A DNA stretch of 24,964 bases, taken from contig DEJV01000014.1 of the NCBI GenBank assembly GCA_002353525.1, forward strand, positions 29,012-53,975. The letters run 5' to 3'. The translations under genes and the position numbers were made by a program. This stretch comes from Prevotella sp. UBA2739. Lineage in GTDB: Bacteria > Bacteroidota > Bacteroidia > Bacteroidales > Bacteroidaceae. The notes beneath the pieces are model-generated. The model made no database searches. It was not told the origin of the DNA and saw nothing but the letters and a program-made list of their open reading frames with translations. Numbering within the stretch: the stretch's first letter is position 1; each line of letters opens with the position of its first letter. This document shows positions 8,212 through 16,870 of this stretch, one piece after another.

Positions 8212-11046
8212 TTGGCACTCCTAAAAATAATCCTATTGTTGTTGACCATGCTGCTGACTGGTACAGCAGACATGCGTGCGGCCGGCAATGATAACGGTCT
8301 GGTGACGTTGTCGATAGCCGACGGACTGGCAGGCGAGACCGTGAACCGCGTGATGACTAGTCACGACGGACTGGTGTGGGTCGCTACCGACAATGGCGTG
8401 AATGCCTACAACGGGCGCCGACTGGCCACTTTCAGACTGAAAGACAGTGAGCACGTCACAGTGACGGTGCGCGACCTCTGCGAAACAGCCGATCACCGCA
8501 TCGTGGCAGCCACCGATGCCGGACTCTACATCATGGATGCCGACAGGACCGGCTTCCGCCGCGTGCTGGCTGATGAGGTGGAGAGCCCTGAATGTCTGCT
8601 GGCGGTGGGTAACACGCTTTACATTGGTGGCCGGCAGGGCATACAAGTGTACGACGGCAAACAGCTGCAGCAGCATAATGTGGGGGTAAGCGGACATGGG
8701 CTCGACAATGTGGTGCGCCAGTATGTGCTGGGCGACGACGGGTTTGTCTATTTCTTGAGTCGCTACGACTTGAACAGCTACGACCCACGTACGGGGCGCA
8801 TCACCAGCTACCGTCTGAGTGAGGCTCTGAATGGGCGGAAGGCTCTCTGTCAGGTAACCATGGCGGGAGGCCGCTGCTTTGTGGGCACCCGCATGGACGG
8901 ACTGTATGTCTACGACATGAAACTCCGCAAGGCTGAACACATCAAGGGTGTGGGGAGACTGGTGACATCAGTGGGCCGTAGCGCCGACGGTTATGTGACG
9001 GTGTCGACCGACGGTTCGGGTGCCTATCTCATCAATCCTGCTGACGGCAGCATTGTGGAGCACTACAATAGCGATGGCAACAGTAGTTTGAGACTACCTA
9101 CGAATGCTGTGTACAGTTTCTTGCGTGATGCCAACGGCGTCAACTGGTTCGGCTTTGTGCGCTACGGTGTAGCCTATACGCCCCACAACCGGTTGTTGTT
9201 CCAACCCTACAGTTTCGAAGGCTTCAGCACGCTGGGCATGAATGTCCGCACACACTGCATGCGGGGCAACGAGGGCGTGATAGGCACGCACAATGGCTGC
9301 TGGTATGTGGGCAGCCAGCAAGGGCGCAGCCACTACTTCGCCCCTTCCGACCTGGGCGGCGGCCACATTGTGAACTGTATTGCCTGGTGGGAGGGCGAAT
9401 ATTATATAGGTACGTTTGATGGCGGTTTGTGGGTGCTCAACCCTCAGTCGCTTTCTTTGCACCGTCTGACAGTTGCCCTGCAGCTGAGCAATGGCTCTAT
9501 AGGCGACATTAAGGTGGGACCCGACGGGCGGCTGTGGATTGGCAGTAGCGACGGACTCTTCATCATCGACAAGCAAGGAGCGGTGAAACACTTCACCGAG
9601 CAAAATTCACACATCGTGGGTGGCATCATCATCAGCATCACCTTCGACCGACAGCGCAACGCATGGCTGACAGGGGCTTCGGGCATCTCGCTTTTTAGTG
9701 CCTCTAGTGGCGAGATTGCAGACATGAAATGGCCCAAGGGCTTTTTCAACGGCAAACCCTTTATGCGCGGAACGGCTGGCCACGACGGACGCATCTACAT
9801 GCGAACGGGTCCGCAAGTGTATTTCACCAATACGGATATGAGCCAGTGGGGCGAGCTGCCGTTGCCCGTCACGCTGAGCGACAAGTGGTGCCGCAGCATG
9901 GTGGACGATGCACAGGGCAACCTATGGCTGGCGTCTGAGCGTGGTTTGTTCCGTTTTGCCTATGATATGACGGGTATGATGCAGTTGGGCAATGGTGAAG
10001 GACTGCTCGGCGACCAAATCAGCGAGGTGAGCATCGATGGCAACGGACGGCTTTGGGTGGCCACGTCGGCAGGCCTCTTCATAGCTTATCCGCGAGAGCT
10101 GGCGAAATGGCGGGATGACACAAAGTTCAAGGTGCGCCTTTACGATGTGCGCCGTGGCAGCGACTTGATGGGAGAAGGGGAGGAAATACGTGTCAACGAC
10201 GAACACGCGGTGCGGCTGGGCTGGAACATGGGTTCAGAGGTGCTGCAGGCTGTTGCCGTGTTGGCCGACTATGCGCTGCAGCGTGGTCGGCTCTACGAAT
10301 ACCGCATCGACGAGAAAGAATGGAAAATGGTGAAAGATGGTGAGCCGCTCAAGGTGAGCTCTTTGTGGCCTGGCCGTCATCGGTTGGAGGTACGATTGGC
10401 AGGAGCCGACGGCACATGTTCGGTCTATCAGCTGAATGTGGTTCCAACGGCATTGGCCATCTTCGAGTTGCTGTTGCTGGTGGTGGCTGCCACGTTGCTG
10501 TGGCTGTGGTGGCGTTACCGTAAGAACACGCGGGTGTTGCTTTCTGAGCGCAATGAGATTGAGGACGCGCTGATAGCCGTAGAGGAAGAACTCAACCAAG
10601 TGGAGAATCCGACGCTTGCCACTCGTCTGTCGGCCTCCCCCACGGAAAAGGATACTACTGAGAAGACAAAATACCAGAAAGTTAAGATTGATGAGCAAGA
10701 GTGCGAGCATATTGTGAAGCGTATGAAACACTACATTGAGCAGAACAAGGTGTATGCCAATGCCGAACTGAAGATGAAAGACCTGGCCGACGAGCTCGGG
10801 CTATCGTCCTCGAAGCTCAGTCAGGTGTTCAATCTCTATCTGAATGAAAACTACTATGAGTTTATCAACCGTTACCGGCTCAACGAGTTCAAGCGGCTCA
10901 TCGAGGCAGGCGAATATAAGCGTTTCACCATTACTGCCCTGAGTGAGCAATGCGGGTTCAAGAAATCGAATTTCTTCTCCACATTCCGAAAGGTAGAGGG
11001 TATGACCCCTGCCGAATACCTGAAGAAACAAGGCGTGAAAGTATAA
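8212..11046 (+). CDS. Membrane-spanning sensor regulator: Reg_prop propellers, Y_Y_Y domain, TM, AraC-type HTH; no histidine kinase
   Basis: A 944-residue transcription regulator with the outer half of a hybrid two-component system but no phosphorelay. The signal sequence (ALLKIILLLLTMLLTG) is followed by beta-propeller repeats to about residue 637, recognisable as GLVWVATDNG, GRLWIGSSDG, GNLWLASERG and GRLWVATSAG. A Y_Y_Y domain covers about 638-745, a single transmembrane helix about 746-770 (ends WLWWRYRKN), then a 60-residue linker. The AraC HTH domain is at about 833-944 (MKDLADELGLSSSKLSQVF; ALSEQCGFKKSNFFSTFRK). No H-box, ATPase or receiver domain fits in the linker. The start is taken as TTG 8212, because a stop lies in frame at 8191 and the next ATG (8248) would cut the signal sequence. 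It probably senses an imported oligosaccharide in the periplasm and activates the adjacent operons. Confidence 0.88.
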   Translation: MALLKIILLLLTMLLTGTADMRAAGNDNGLVTLSIADGLAGETVNRVMTSHDGLVWVATDNGVNAYNGRRLATFRLKDSEHVTVTVRDLCETADHRIVAATDAGLYIMDADRTGFRRVLADEVESPECLLAVGNTLYIGGRQGIQVYDGKQLQQHNVGVSGHGLDNVVRQYVLGDDGFVYFLSRYDLNSYDPRTGRITSYRLSEALNGRKALCQVTMAGGRCFVGTRMDGLYVYDMKLRKAEHIKGVGRLVTSVGRSADGYVTVSTDGSGAYLINPADGSIVEHYNSDGNSSLRLPTNAVYSFLRDANGVNWFGFVRYGVAYTPHNRLLFQPYSFEGFSTLGMNVRTHCMRGNEGVIGTHNGCWYVGSQQGRSHYFAPSDLGGGHIVNCIAWWEGEYYIGTFDGGLWVLNPQSLSLHRLTVALQLSNGSIGDIKVGPDGRLWIGSSDGLFIIDKQGAVKHFTEQNSHIVGGIIISITFDRQRNAWLTGASGISLFSASSGEIADMKWPKGFFNGKPFMRGTAGHDGRIYMRTGPQVYFTNTDMSQWGELPLPVTLSDKWCRSMVDDAQGNLWLASERGLFRFAYDMTGMMQLGNGEGLLGDQISEVSIDGNGRLWVATSAGLFIAYPRELAKWRDDTKFKVRLYDVRRGSDLMGEGEEIRVNDEHAVRLGWNMGSEVLQAVAVLADYALQRGRLYEYRIDEKEWKMVKDGEPLKVSSLWPGRHRLEVRLAGADGTCSVYQLNVVPTALAIFELLLLVVAATLLWLWWRYRKNTRVLLSERNEIEDALIAVEEELNQVENPTLATRLSASPTEKDTTEKTKYQKVKIDEQECEHIVKRMKHYIEQNKVYANAELKMKDLADELGLSSSKLSQVFNLYLNENYYEFINRYRLNEFKRLIEAGEYKRFTITALSEQCGFKKSNFFSTFRKVEGMTPAEYLKKQGVKV

Positions 11047-11053
11047 CAAGAAT

Positions 11054-11087
11054 TTGTCCATATGGTTTTTCTAATTTAGATGGACAA
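11054..11087. repeat. 8-bp inverted repeat after the regulator gene
   Basis: TTGTCCAT (11054-11061) and ATGGACAA (11080-11087), separated by 18 bp. It starts 8 bp after the regulator stop codon and lies about 85 bp before the sigma-factor promoter. There is no T-tract after the right arm, so an operator is at least as likely as a terminator. The rest of 11088-11170 is AT-rich with nothing recognised. Confidence 0.4.
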
Positions 11088-11170
11088 TTCAATAACTTGC
11101 TGATAATAGGTAAGTTAAATAATTTGGAGCGATTACTAAACCACTTGGCTGCAATCAAGAAAGCAAAGAC

Positions 11171-11201
11171 TTGACAGCAGCCATTTTTTTTACTACTTTT
11201 G
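11171..11201 (+). promoter_or_regulatory. Bacteroidota-type promoter for the sigma-factor gene
   Basis: TTG at 11171-11173, a 20-bp spacer, and TACTTTTG at 11194-11201, a full match to TAnnTTTG. Transcription would begin near 11207 and the leader would be about 36 nt. This decides the start of the sigma factor: the frame is open from the TTG at 11171, but that codon is the -33 element, so translation must begin at ATG 11243. Confidence 0.75.
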
Positions 11202-11242
11202 TTTCACGAAATCTAAATCGAAACAAATTTTCTATTAACAAT

Positions 11243-11764
11243 ATGGCAACAACCAACAATAATAGCAACAAGATGACCATCATCGCTGGCATTTATAATA
11301 TGTACGCGAGCGAGGTGAAGGCATTCCTCATGTCGTATACGCACAATGAGATGGCGGCAGAGGATATGCTTCACGATCTGTTTGTGAAGGTGATGGCACT
11401 CGACATGGTGAACGAGCAGACGGCCAAGAGCCTGCTCTTCGTGACGGCGCGCCGCATGATGATCGATGATGCCCGTCATAAGGCTTTCGTACGCCAGTAT
11501 GAGAAAGATGCGCAGGCCATGATGGACCACTTCGACTCATACTCGGTGGAACGCCACATCGACAGCGACAGGATTATCCGTCTGGAGCGTCTGCGCGTAG
11601 CCGAGATGCATAAGAAGAGTGCACAGGTGTATAATCTTTGCTTCCATGAGGAATGTAGTGCCAAGGAGATTGCCGAGCAGCTGGGGATGAACCAACGTAC
11701 AGTGGAAGGACATATCTACCGTTGTCGAAAGGAAATGCGCGCCTATCTGAAGAAAGTGATGTAA
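11243..11764 (+). CDS. ECF-type RNA polymerase sigma-70 factor
   Basis: A 173-residue protein with the two domains of an extracytoplasmic-function sigma factor. Region 2 is at about residues 20-85 (SYTHNEMAAEDMLHDLFVKV, then SLLFVTARRMMIDDARH), which would bind core polymerase and the -10 element. Region 4 is at about 120-173 (CSAKEIAEQLGMNQRTVEGH), a helix-turn-helix for the -35 element. ATG 11243 is chosen from the promoter position; it begins MATTNNNSNK. The gene lies between the sensor regulator and SusC. No anti-sigma factor of the FecR type is next to it, and the neighbouring SusC lacks a signalling N-domain, so how its activity is controlled is not apparent. It may be controlled simply by transcription through the adjacent AraC-type regulator. 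Its target promoters are unknown. Confidence 0.85.
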   Translation: MATTNNNSNKMTIIAGIYNMYASEVKAFLMSYTHNEMAAEDMLHDLFVKVMALDMVNEQTAKSLLFVTARRMMIDDARHKAFVRQYEKDAQAMMDHFDSYSVERHIDSDRIIRLERLRVAEMHKKSAQVYNLCFHEECSAKEIAEQLGMNQRTVEGHIYRCRKEMRAYLKKVM

Positions 11765-11827
11765 GAGGCAAGAAGCAAGAGGCAAGAGGCAAGAAGCAAG
11801 GAGCAAGAAGCAAAAAGCAAGAGGCAA
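11765..11827 (+). repeat. Nine tandem heptamers (RRRGCAA) directly after the sigma-factor stop codon
   Basis: Nine 7-bp units without interruption: GAGGCAA, GAAGCAA, GAGGCAA, GAGGCAA, GAAGCAA, GGAGCAA, GAAGCAA, AAAGCAA, GAGGCAA. The first unit starts at the base after the TAA stop. The array is purine-rich on the + strand and is followed by a pyrimidine-rich stretch (11843-11885). No promoter box is visible between it and SusC at 11930, so SusC may be read from the sigma-factor promoter or from a promoter not of the usual type. Confidence 0.85.
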
Positions 11828-11929
11828 GAAATATGCATATGTCTACACTCCTTTACTCCTTCCTCCTACACTCTAAAACCTCCAAAAACATAGCAAATAA
11901 ACTATAATTACTAACAAATAATACCGATA

Positions 11930-14900
11930 ATGAAACAAAAAAGACAATGGATTCTAACGTTGTGTTTGATGCTCTCCACATGGGCATGGGCACAACAGGG
12001 GAATATCACCGTCCGCGGACAGGTGGTTGACCAGCAGAATGAGCCGTTGATAGGTGTTACCGTGCAAGCGGTGGGCCAGACAGGCGGCACTGTGACCGAT
12101 TATGATGGTAACTATTCCATCAAGGTAGCTGCCAACGGCAGTCTGAAGTTCACTTATGTGGGCTATCAAGACCAGACTGTCGCCGTAGGTGGCAAGACCA
12201 CTGTCAACGTAGTGATGAGTGAGAATACCGAGTTGCTGCAGGAAGTGGTGGTAGTAGGCTACGGCACACAGAAGAAAGAATCGTTGACCGGTGCAGTGAC
12301 CGTGGTCGACTCAAAGGCGTTTCAAGAGAAGGGTGGATTGAGCTCTCCACTGGAGGCCCTGCAAGGACAGGTGGCCGGTGTGATGATTACCCGTTCGTCG
12401 AGTGCTCCTGGCGACGAGTCGTGGTCGATGAACCTGCGTGGTGCATCGTCGATGAACTCTACCGAACCGCTGATCATCATCGACGGTGTGGCAGCCACCT
12501 CTGTCAACGAGATGCGTAACTTGAACCCTAACGACATCGAGAGCATCAACTTCCTGAAAGACGGTTCGGCAGCCATCTACGGTAGCCGTGCCGCAGGCGG
12601 CGTTGTGCTCATCACCACGAAAAAGGGTGAGAGCGGACGTGTGAAGGTGGAATATGGTGCATCGGCAACCGTCAAGATGCCTGGCTTGCAACCCGAGCTG
12701 ATGACGCTCGACCAATGGGCAGAGGGTGTGAAGACAGCGCTGCGCAACGACGGCAACGAGAGCAACGTGTGGTACACCTACGCTGAACTGGCTCAGCTTT
12801 ACAAGGGCCGTTACATCGACTTGGCCGAGAGTGCTAATCCGTTTGGTACTGCCGCATTCACCGATGTGTCCGACTTCGTGTTCGCTGATTCCGACTGGCT
12901 GGGTGAACTCTTCGGCAGTTCTTGGTCGACAGAGCATCAGCTGAGCGTGAGCGGCGGTACCGATGCCAGCAGCTACCGTCTGTCGCTGGGTTACAACTAC
13001 GATGGTTCTACACTGCAGTATGGTGAGAACAACAACCAGCGTTACAACTTCCGTCTGAACAATACCTTTAAGTTCTCCGACCGCTTCCGTTTGGAGTCGT
13101 CGATTGGCTATAGCCGTCAGGAGCAGGTAGCTCCCACCATGATTGGCAGTGCCCTCACCGATACCTATCCGATGCCAGGTCTGCCCTTTGCGGCCATGGA
13201 CGGCAAGCCCTATGCATGGGGCACATGGGGATCGCCTGTTGCCAAGGTGATGGAAGGTGGCGAGAACAAGCTCACGGTTTCGAACGTCAGCATCAGCGAG
13301 ACTTTGCAATATGACGTCACCGACTGGCTGACAGCCAACGCCAACGTGGGCTACAACACCGGTTCGGCATGGCGCAATACCGTGCAGAACAGCATTCAGT
13401 ACTACAACTTCAAAGGCGACCGTGCCACACTGAAAGACCCCACACAGGCCAACAGCAATTACTCTCAGACCAATGCCCGCACAGACTTCTACTCTCTTTC
13501 GGGTTATCTGAATGCCCACAAGACTTTCGCCGAGGTGCACAACTTCAGTCTGACGCTGGGTGCCCAGTACGAGTTTAAGGACTACACCTATTTCGGTGCC
13601 AATGTGAAAGATATACAAGATGGACTGGAGATTATCAACGGTGCTGGTGAAGTAAAGCTTACGGGTAAGGAAGATCGCTATCAGAACTCCATCATGTCGT
13701 ACTTCGGACGTTTCAATTACGACTATGCCGGAAAATATCTCTTCGAGTTCAACGGACGTTACGACGGCTCGTCAAAGTTCCTGCCCGAGAACCGCTGGGA
13801 TTTCTTCTGGGGTGTGTCGGCTGGATGGCGCATCAGCGAGGAGCAGTTCATCAAGGATCTTGGATGGATTAGCAACCTGAAACTGCGCGCATCTTATGCC
13901 GAGATGGGTAACCAGAGTGGCATCAGCAACTATGACGGTGTGCAGCTCTACAGCGTGAATACGGCCGTAGGTGCCTTTGTGGGAGCCGACAAACTCTCTT
14001 ACATTGCCACATCGGGTGTGCTGGCATCGAAGAGCCGTTCCTGGGAGCGCATCAAGAACTACAATATCGCCCTCGACTTCGGATTCCTGAACAATCAGCT
14101 CTCTGGTACCGTGGAGTTCTTCAAGAAGAAAAACGACAACATGCTTGTGGGCATCACCTTCCCCGCTACATTGGGCGACAGCGCCCCCTCTGCCAATGCA
14201 GGAAAGTTTAAGGACTGGGGTTATGAGGGTCAGCTGATGTGGCGCAGCAAGATTGGAAAAGACTTTGAGTATCACGTGGGCGGCACCTTTACCTTTGCGC
14301 GCAACGAACTCACCGATTACGGCGCAACCACAGTGCTCACTTCGGGCTACCGCAGCAACACGCAAGGCTATCCGCTGAAGAGTATCTTCGGTCTGCGCTA
14401 TGGAGGCAAGATTGAGAATGCCCAGCAGCTTGAGGCATACAAGAACAAGTATTACGAGAACAATGGTATCGGCATGCCTAGCAACCTGCGTGTAGGTGAC
14501 AATATGTACTGCGACGAGAATGGCGATGGCAAACTGGACGAGAAAGACTATATCTATCTGGGCAGCGATGATCCCGAAATCAGCTACTCGTTCAACTTCG
14601 GTGCCGGCTACAAGGGATTCGACCTGAATGTGGTGTTCCAGGGTGCAGCCAACCGCTTCATATACCGCAACATCAACAACTTCACGGTGCCCATGCGTGC
14701 CAACTATACCAATACCACCAACGCATCGATAGGCAACACATGGTCGGTAGAGAACCCCGACGGATGGTATAACCCCTACACCAACGATGGAAACATCAAT
14801 AACTACAACTACCAGGCCAACTCGCTGACGGCTCAAGACGGCCGCTACCTGCGCCTGAAGAACGTCACATTGGGCTACACCTTCCCTCGCACACTGCTGA

Positions 14901-15070
14901 AGAAGACAGCTATCCTGCAGGGACTGCGCCTCTATATCACTGGTACAGACCTCTGGGAGACCACCAAGATTAAGGACGGTTGGGATCCTGAGTCGAAGCG
15001 TGATGCCAGCGGAGTACAGCGTTATCCGTTTACTCGCAACATTACATTCGGAGCTAACTTTACGTTTTAA
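11930..15070 (+). CDS. SusC-like TonB-dependent outer-membrane transporter
   Basis: A 1046-residue outer-membrane barrel that imports oligosaccharides using energy from TonB. A signal peptide (ILTLCLMLSTWAWAQ) is followed at about residues 24-105 by a carboxypeptidase-D regulatory-like domain (GQVVDQQNEPLIGVTV, FTYVGYQDQTV). The TonB-box/plug start follows (LLQEVVVVGYGTQKKESLTG), then the plug with LRGASSMNSTEPLIIIDGV and SAAIYGSRAAGGVVLITTKKG, typical of the SusC subgroup. The remainder is beta-barrel, ending in GANFTF with the expected terminal aromatic residue. There is no secretin/TonB N-terminal signalling domain. SusD follows 15 bp downstream, as expected for the paired lid. Confidence 0.96.
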   Translation: MKQKRQWILTLCLMLSTWAWAQQGNITVRGQVVDQQNEPLIGVTVQAVGQTGGTVTDYDGNYSIKVAANGSLKFTYVGYQDQTVAVGGKTTVNVVMSENTELLQEVVVVGYGTQKKESLTGAVTVVDSKAFQEKGGLSSPLEALQGQVAGVMITRSSSAPGDESWSMNLRGASSMNSTEPLIIIDGVAATSVNEMRNLNPNDIESINFLKDGSAAIYGSRAAGGVVLITTKKGESGRVKVEYGASATVKMPGLQPELMTLDQWAEGVKTALRNDGNESNVWYTYAELAQLYKGRYIDLAESANPFGTAAFTDVSDFVFADSDWLGELFGSSWSTEHQLSVSGGTDASSYRLSLGYNYDGSTLQYGENNNQRYNFRLNNTFKFSDRFRLESSIGYSRQEQVAPTMIGSALTDTYPMPGLPFAAMDGKPYAWGTWGSPVAKVMEGGENKLTVSNVSISETLQYDVTDWLTANANVGYNTGSAWRNTVQNSIQYYNFKGDRATLKDPTQANSNYSQTNARTDFYSLSGYLNAHKTFAEVHNFSLTLGAQYEFKDYTYFGANVKDIQDGLEIINGAGEVKLTGKEDRYQNSIMSYFGRFNYDYAGKYLFEFNGRYDGSSKFLPENRWDFFWGVSAGWRISEEQFIKDLGWISNLKLRASYAEMGNQSGISNYDGVQLYSVNTAVGAFVGADKLSYIATSGVLASKSRSWERIKNYNIALDFGFLNNQLSGTVEFFKKKNDNMLVGITFPATLGDSAPSANAGKFKDWGYEGQLMWRSKIGKDFEYHVGGTFTFARNELTDYGATTVLTSGYRSNTQGYPLKSIFGLRYGGKIENAQQLEAYKNKYYENNGIGMPSNLRVGDNMYCDENGDGKLDEKDYIYLGSDDPEISYSFNFGAGYKGFDLNVVFQGAANRFIYRNINNFTVPMRANYTNTTNASIGNTWSVENPDGWYNPYTNDGNINNYNYQANSLTAQDGRYLRLKNVTLGYTFPRTLLKKTAILQGLRLYITGTDLWETTKIKDGWDPESKRDASGVQRYPFTRNITFGANFTF

Positions 15071-15085
15071 TTAGAAACCAGTAAA

Positions 15086-16825
15086 ATGATGATTATGAAT
15101 ACTAAATATATCAAAAGACTATTCGCAGCGGGGATGGTGGCTTGCGCAATGATGACAGGCTTCTCTTCTTGCATGGACCTGGACCCCAAGGCTGACCTGG
15201 GCGACAATCTGGTTTGGAGCAAGGCTGACAATTTCCAACTCTTCGCCAACCAGTTCTATGGATGGACACGCGATTTCCAGCAGGGTGCCAACTACGCATC
15301 TGGGCTGAGCGACGGTCCTCACAGCGACTACCGTTCCGACTTGGTTTGCACCAGCAGTGTCAACACCTACAGCCAAGGCACGAATGCCATTCCTGCCACC
15401 GACGGCAACTACACCACGCTCTACAAGCGTATCTACTATACCAATCTGCTGCTGAAGAATGCCGAGCAGTTCGGCAATCAAGCTGCCATTGCCGCTCCAA
15501 TGGGCGAGGCACTGTGGTTCCGTGCATACCTGCACTTCGAACTGGTGCAACTCTACGGTAACACCCAGTTGCTCACCACTCCGCTCGACATGGACAGCGA
15601 GAAACTCTATCAGGAGCGCGACGACCGTGGTGTCGTCATCGACCAGATTGTGAAAGACCTGCAGCAGGCTGCTACACTGCTGCCCGCCACCCCTGCGGCT
15701 GCCGGCCGCCTGTGCAAGGATGCCGCCAATGCGCTGCTCTCTCGTGTGGCCCTTTATGAAGGCACATGGCAGAAGTTCCACAACAATAACAACTCGCGTG
15801 CCACCGAACTGTTGAACATTGCCAAGAATGCTGCCGATGCAGTCATCAATGGTGGTAACTACAAACTATTCTATAACGATATTCTCGGTACCGACAGCTA
15901 CCGCTATATGTTCATCCTTGAGGATGCTAAGTGTAACCCTGCCGGACTGCAGAAGAAAGACAACACTGAGTACATCGTGAGCACACGTCATCGTCTTGAC
16001 GACCGTATGGCCCTCAACATTACCCACGCTATGTGCGGCAACGTATGCTATCCCACCCGCAAGATGGCCAACATGTATCTCTGTCAGGATGGTCTGCCCG
16101 TCACCAAGTCGCCCCTCTTCCAAGGCTACAACCAGGCAGCCAGCGAGTTCCAGAATCGAGACAACCGCATGAACGGCACCATGTTCCGTCACGGTGAGAA
16201 GTACTGGAACAACGACGGTAAGTGGCGCACCGCCTGGGACGACACCGACCTGGACAATGCTCTCGAGGTGAATGTGCGTTCCAACAGTGGCTACCAGACC
16301 CGCAAGTGGGGTGTGGAGCGAGAGGTGGCCGACTACTATGAGTCGATGGACTATCCTGTCATCCGCTATGCAGAGGTATTGCTCAACTATGCTGAGGCTG
16401 CCTTCGAAATCAATGAAAGCATCACCGACGGCGATCTCGATAAGAGCCTCAATCTGGTTCGCCAGCGCTCCAATCCCGACATGCCGAAGCTGAGCAACAG
16501 CTTTGTCACCGCCAACGGACTGAACATGCGTGAGGAAATACGCCGTGAGCGTACCGTAGAGCTGGCCCTTGAAGGCTTCCGCATCGACGACCTGAAACGC
16601 TGGGCCACCGCACCTACTGAGATGAAGCAAGACCAGTTGGGCGTGAAGGTTACCGGCACATGGTTCGAAGCCAACTGGACGGGTCAGGCCCGCAAGCTGA
16701 ACGCCGACGGATGCATCATCATGTATACAGGTCGTAACTGGAGCGACAAACTCTATCTCTATCCGCTTCCCAGCGATCAGTTACAGCTCAATCCGCAGCT
16801 CGGACAGAATCCTGGATGGGAGTAG
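15086..16825 (+). CDS. SusD/RagB-like glycan-binding lipoprotein
   Basis: A 579-residue surface lipoprotein that forms the lid of the SusC pore and binds glycan. The lipobox is GFSSC with Cys29 followed by acidic residues (MDLDPKADLGD), consistent with surface export. Helical TPR-like segments are typical of SusD (LWFRAYLHFELVQLYG; KDAANALLSRVALYEGTW). The conserved C-terminal family motif is clear (REEIRRERTVELALEGFRID, then DLKRW), and the protein ends in the usual LYPLPSDQLQLNP-GQNPGW. Three possible ATGs lie at 15086, 15089 and 15095; the first is reported, but the last (MNTKYIKRLF) also gives a complete signal sequence. It is 15 bp after SusC. Confidence 0.95.
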   Translation: MMIMNTKYIKRLFAAGMVACAMMTGFSSCMDLDPKADLGDNLVWSKADNFQLFANQFYGWTRDFQQGANYASGLSDGPHSDYRSDLVCTSSVNTYSQGTNAIPATDGNYTTLYKRIYYTNLLLKNAEQFGNQAAIAAPMGEALWFRAYLHFELVQLYGNTQLLTTPLDMDSEKLYQERDDRGVVIDQIVKDLQQAATLLPATPAAAGRLCKDAANALLSRVALYEGTWQKFHNNNNSRATELLNIAKNAADAVINGGNYKLFYNDILGTDSYRYMFILEDAKCNPAGLQKKDNTEYIVSTRHRLDDRMALNITHAMCGNVCYPTRKMANMYLCQDGLPVTKSPLFQGYNQAASEFQNRDNRMNGTMFRHGEKYWNNDGKWRTAWDDTDLDNALEVNVRSNSGYQTRKWGVEREVADYYESMDYPVIRYAEVLLNYAEAAFEINESITDGDLDKSLNLVRQRSNPDMPKLSNSFVTANGLNMREEIRRERTVELALEGFRIDDLKRWATAPTEMKQDQLGVKVTGTWFEANWTGQARKLNADGCIIMYTGRNWSDKLYLYPLPSDQLQLNPQLGQNPGWE

Positions 16826-16831
16826 TTATTT

Positions 16832-16853
16832 GTTCATAGTGAAGTGTTCATAG
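16832..16853. repeat. Short direct repeat in the SusD-SGBP gap
   Basis: GTTCATAG occurs at 16832-16839 and 16846-16853, a 14-bp offset (twice seven) in the 45-bp gap between SusD and the next gene. It may be a remnant of a heptamer array like those elsewhere in the window, but two copies could be chance. Confidence 0.3.
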
Positions 16854-16870
16854 ATAAAAAGACAATAGTT

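Noticed and set aside
11171..11242. Start of the sigma factor at TTG 11171
   Set aside because: That TTG is the -33 element of a full promoter (TTG-N20-TACTTTTG), so it would not be in the mRNA. ATG 11243 follows with a normal leader.
12311..14836. Two long - strand open frames (12311-13618 and 13772-14836)
   Set aside because: Both are opposite SusC, whose frame has the plug and barrel motifs throughout. The antisense products show no family features.
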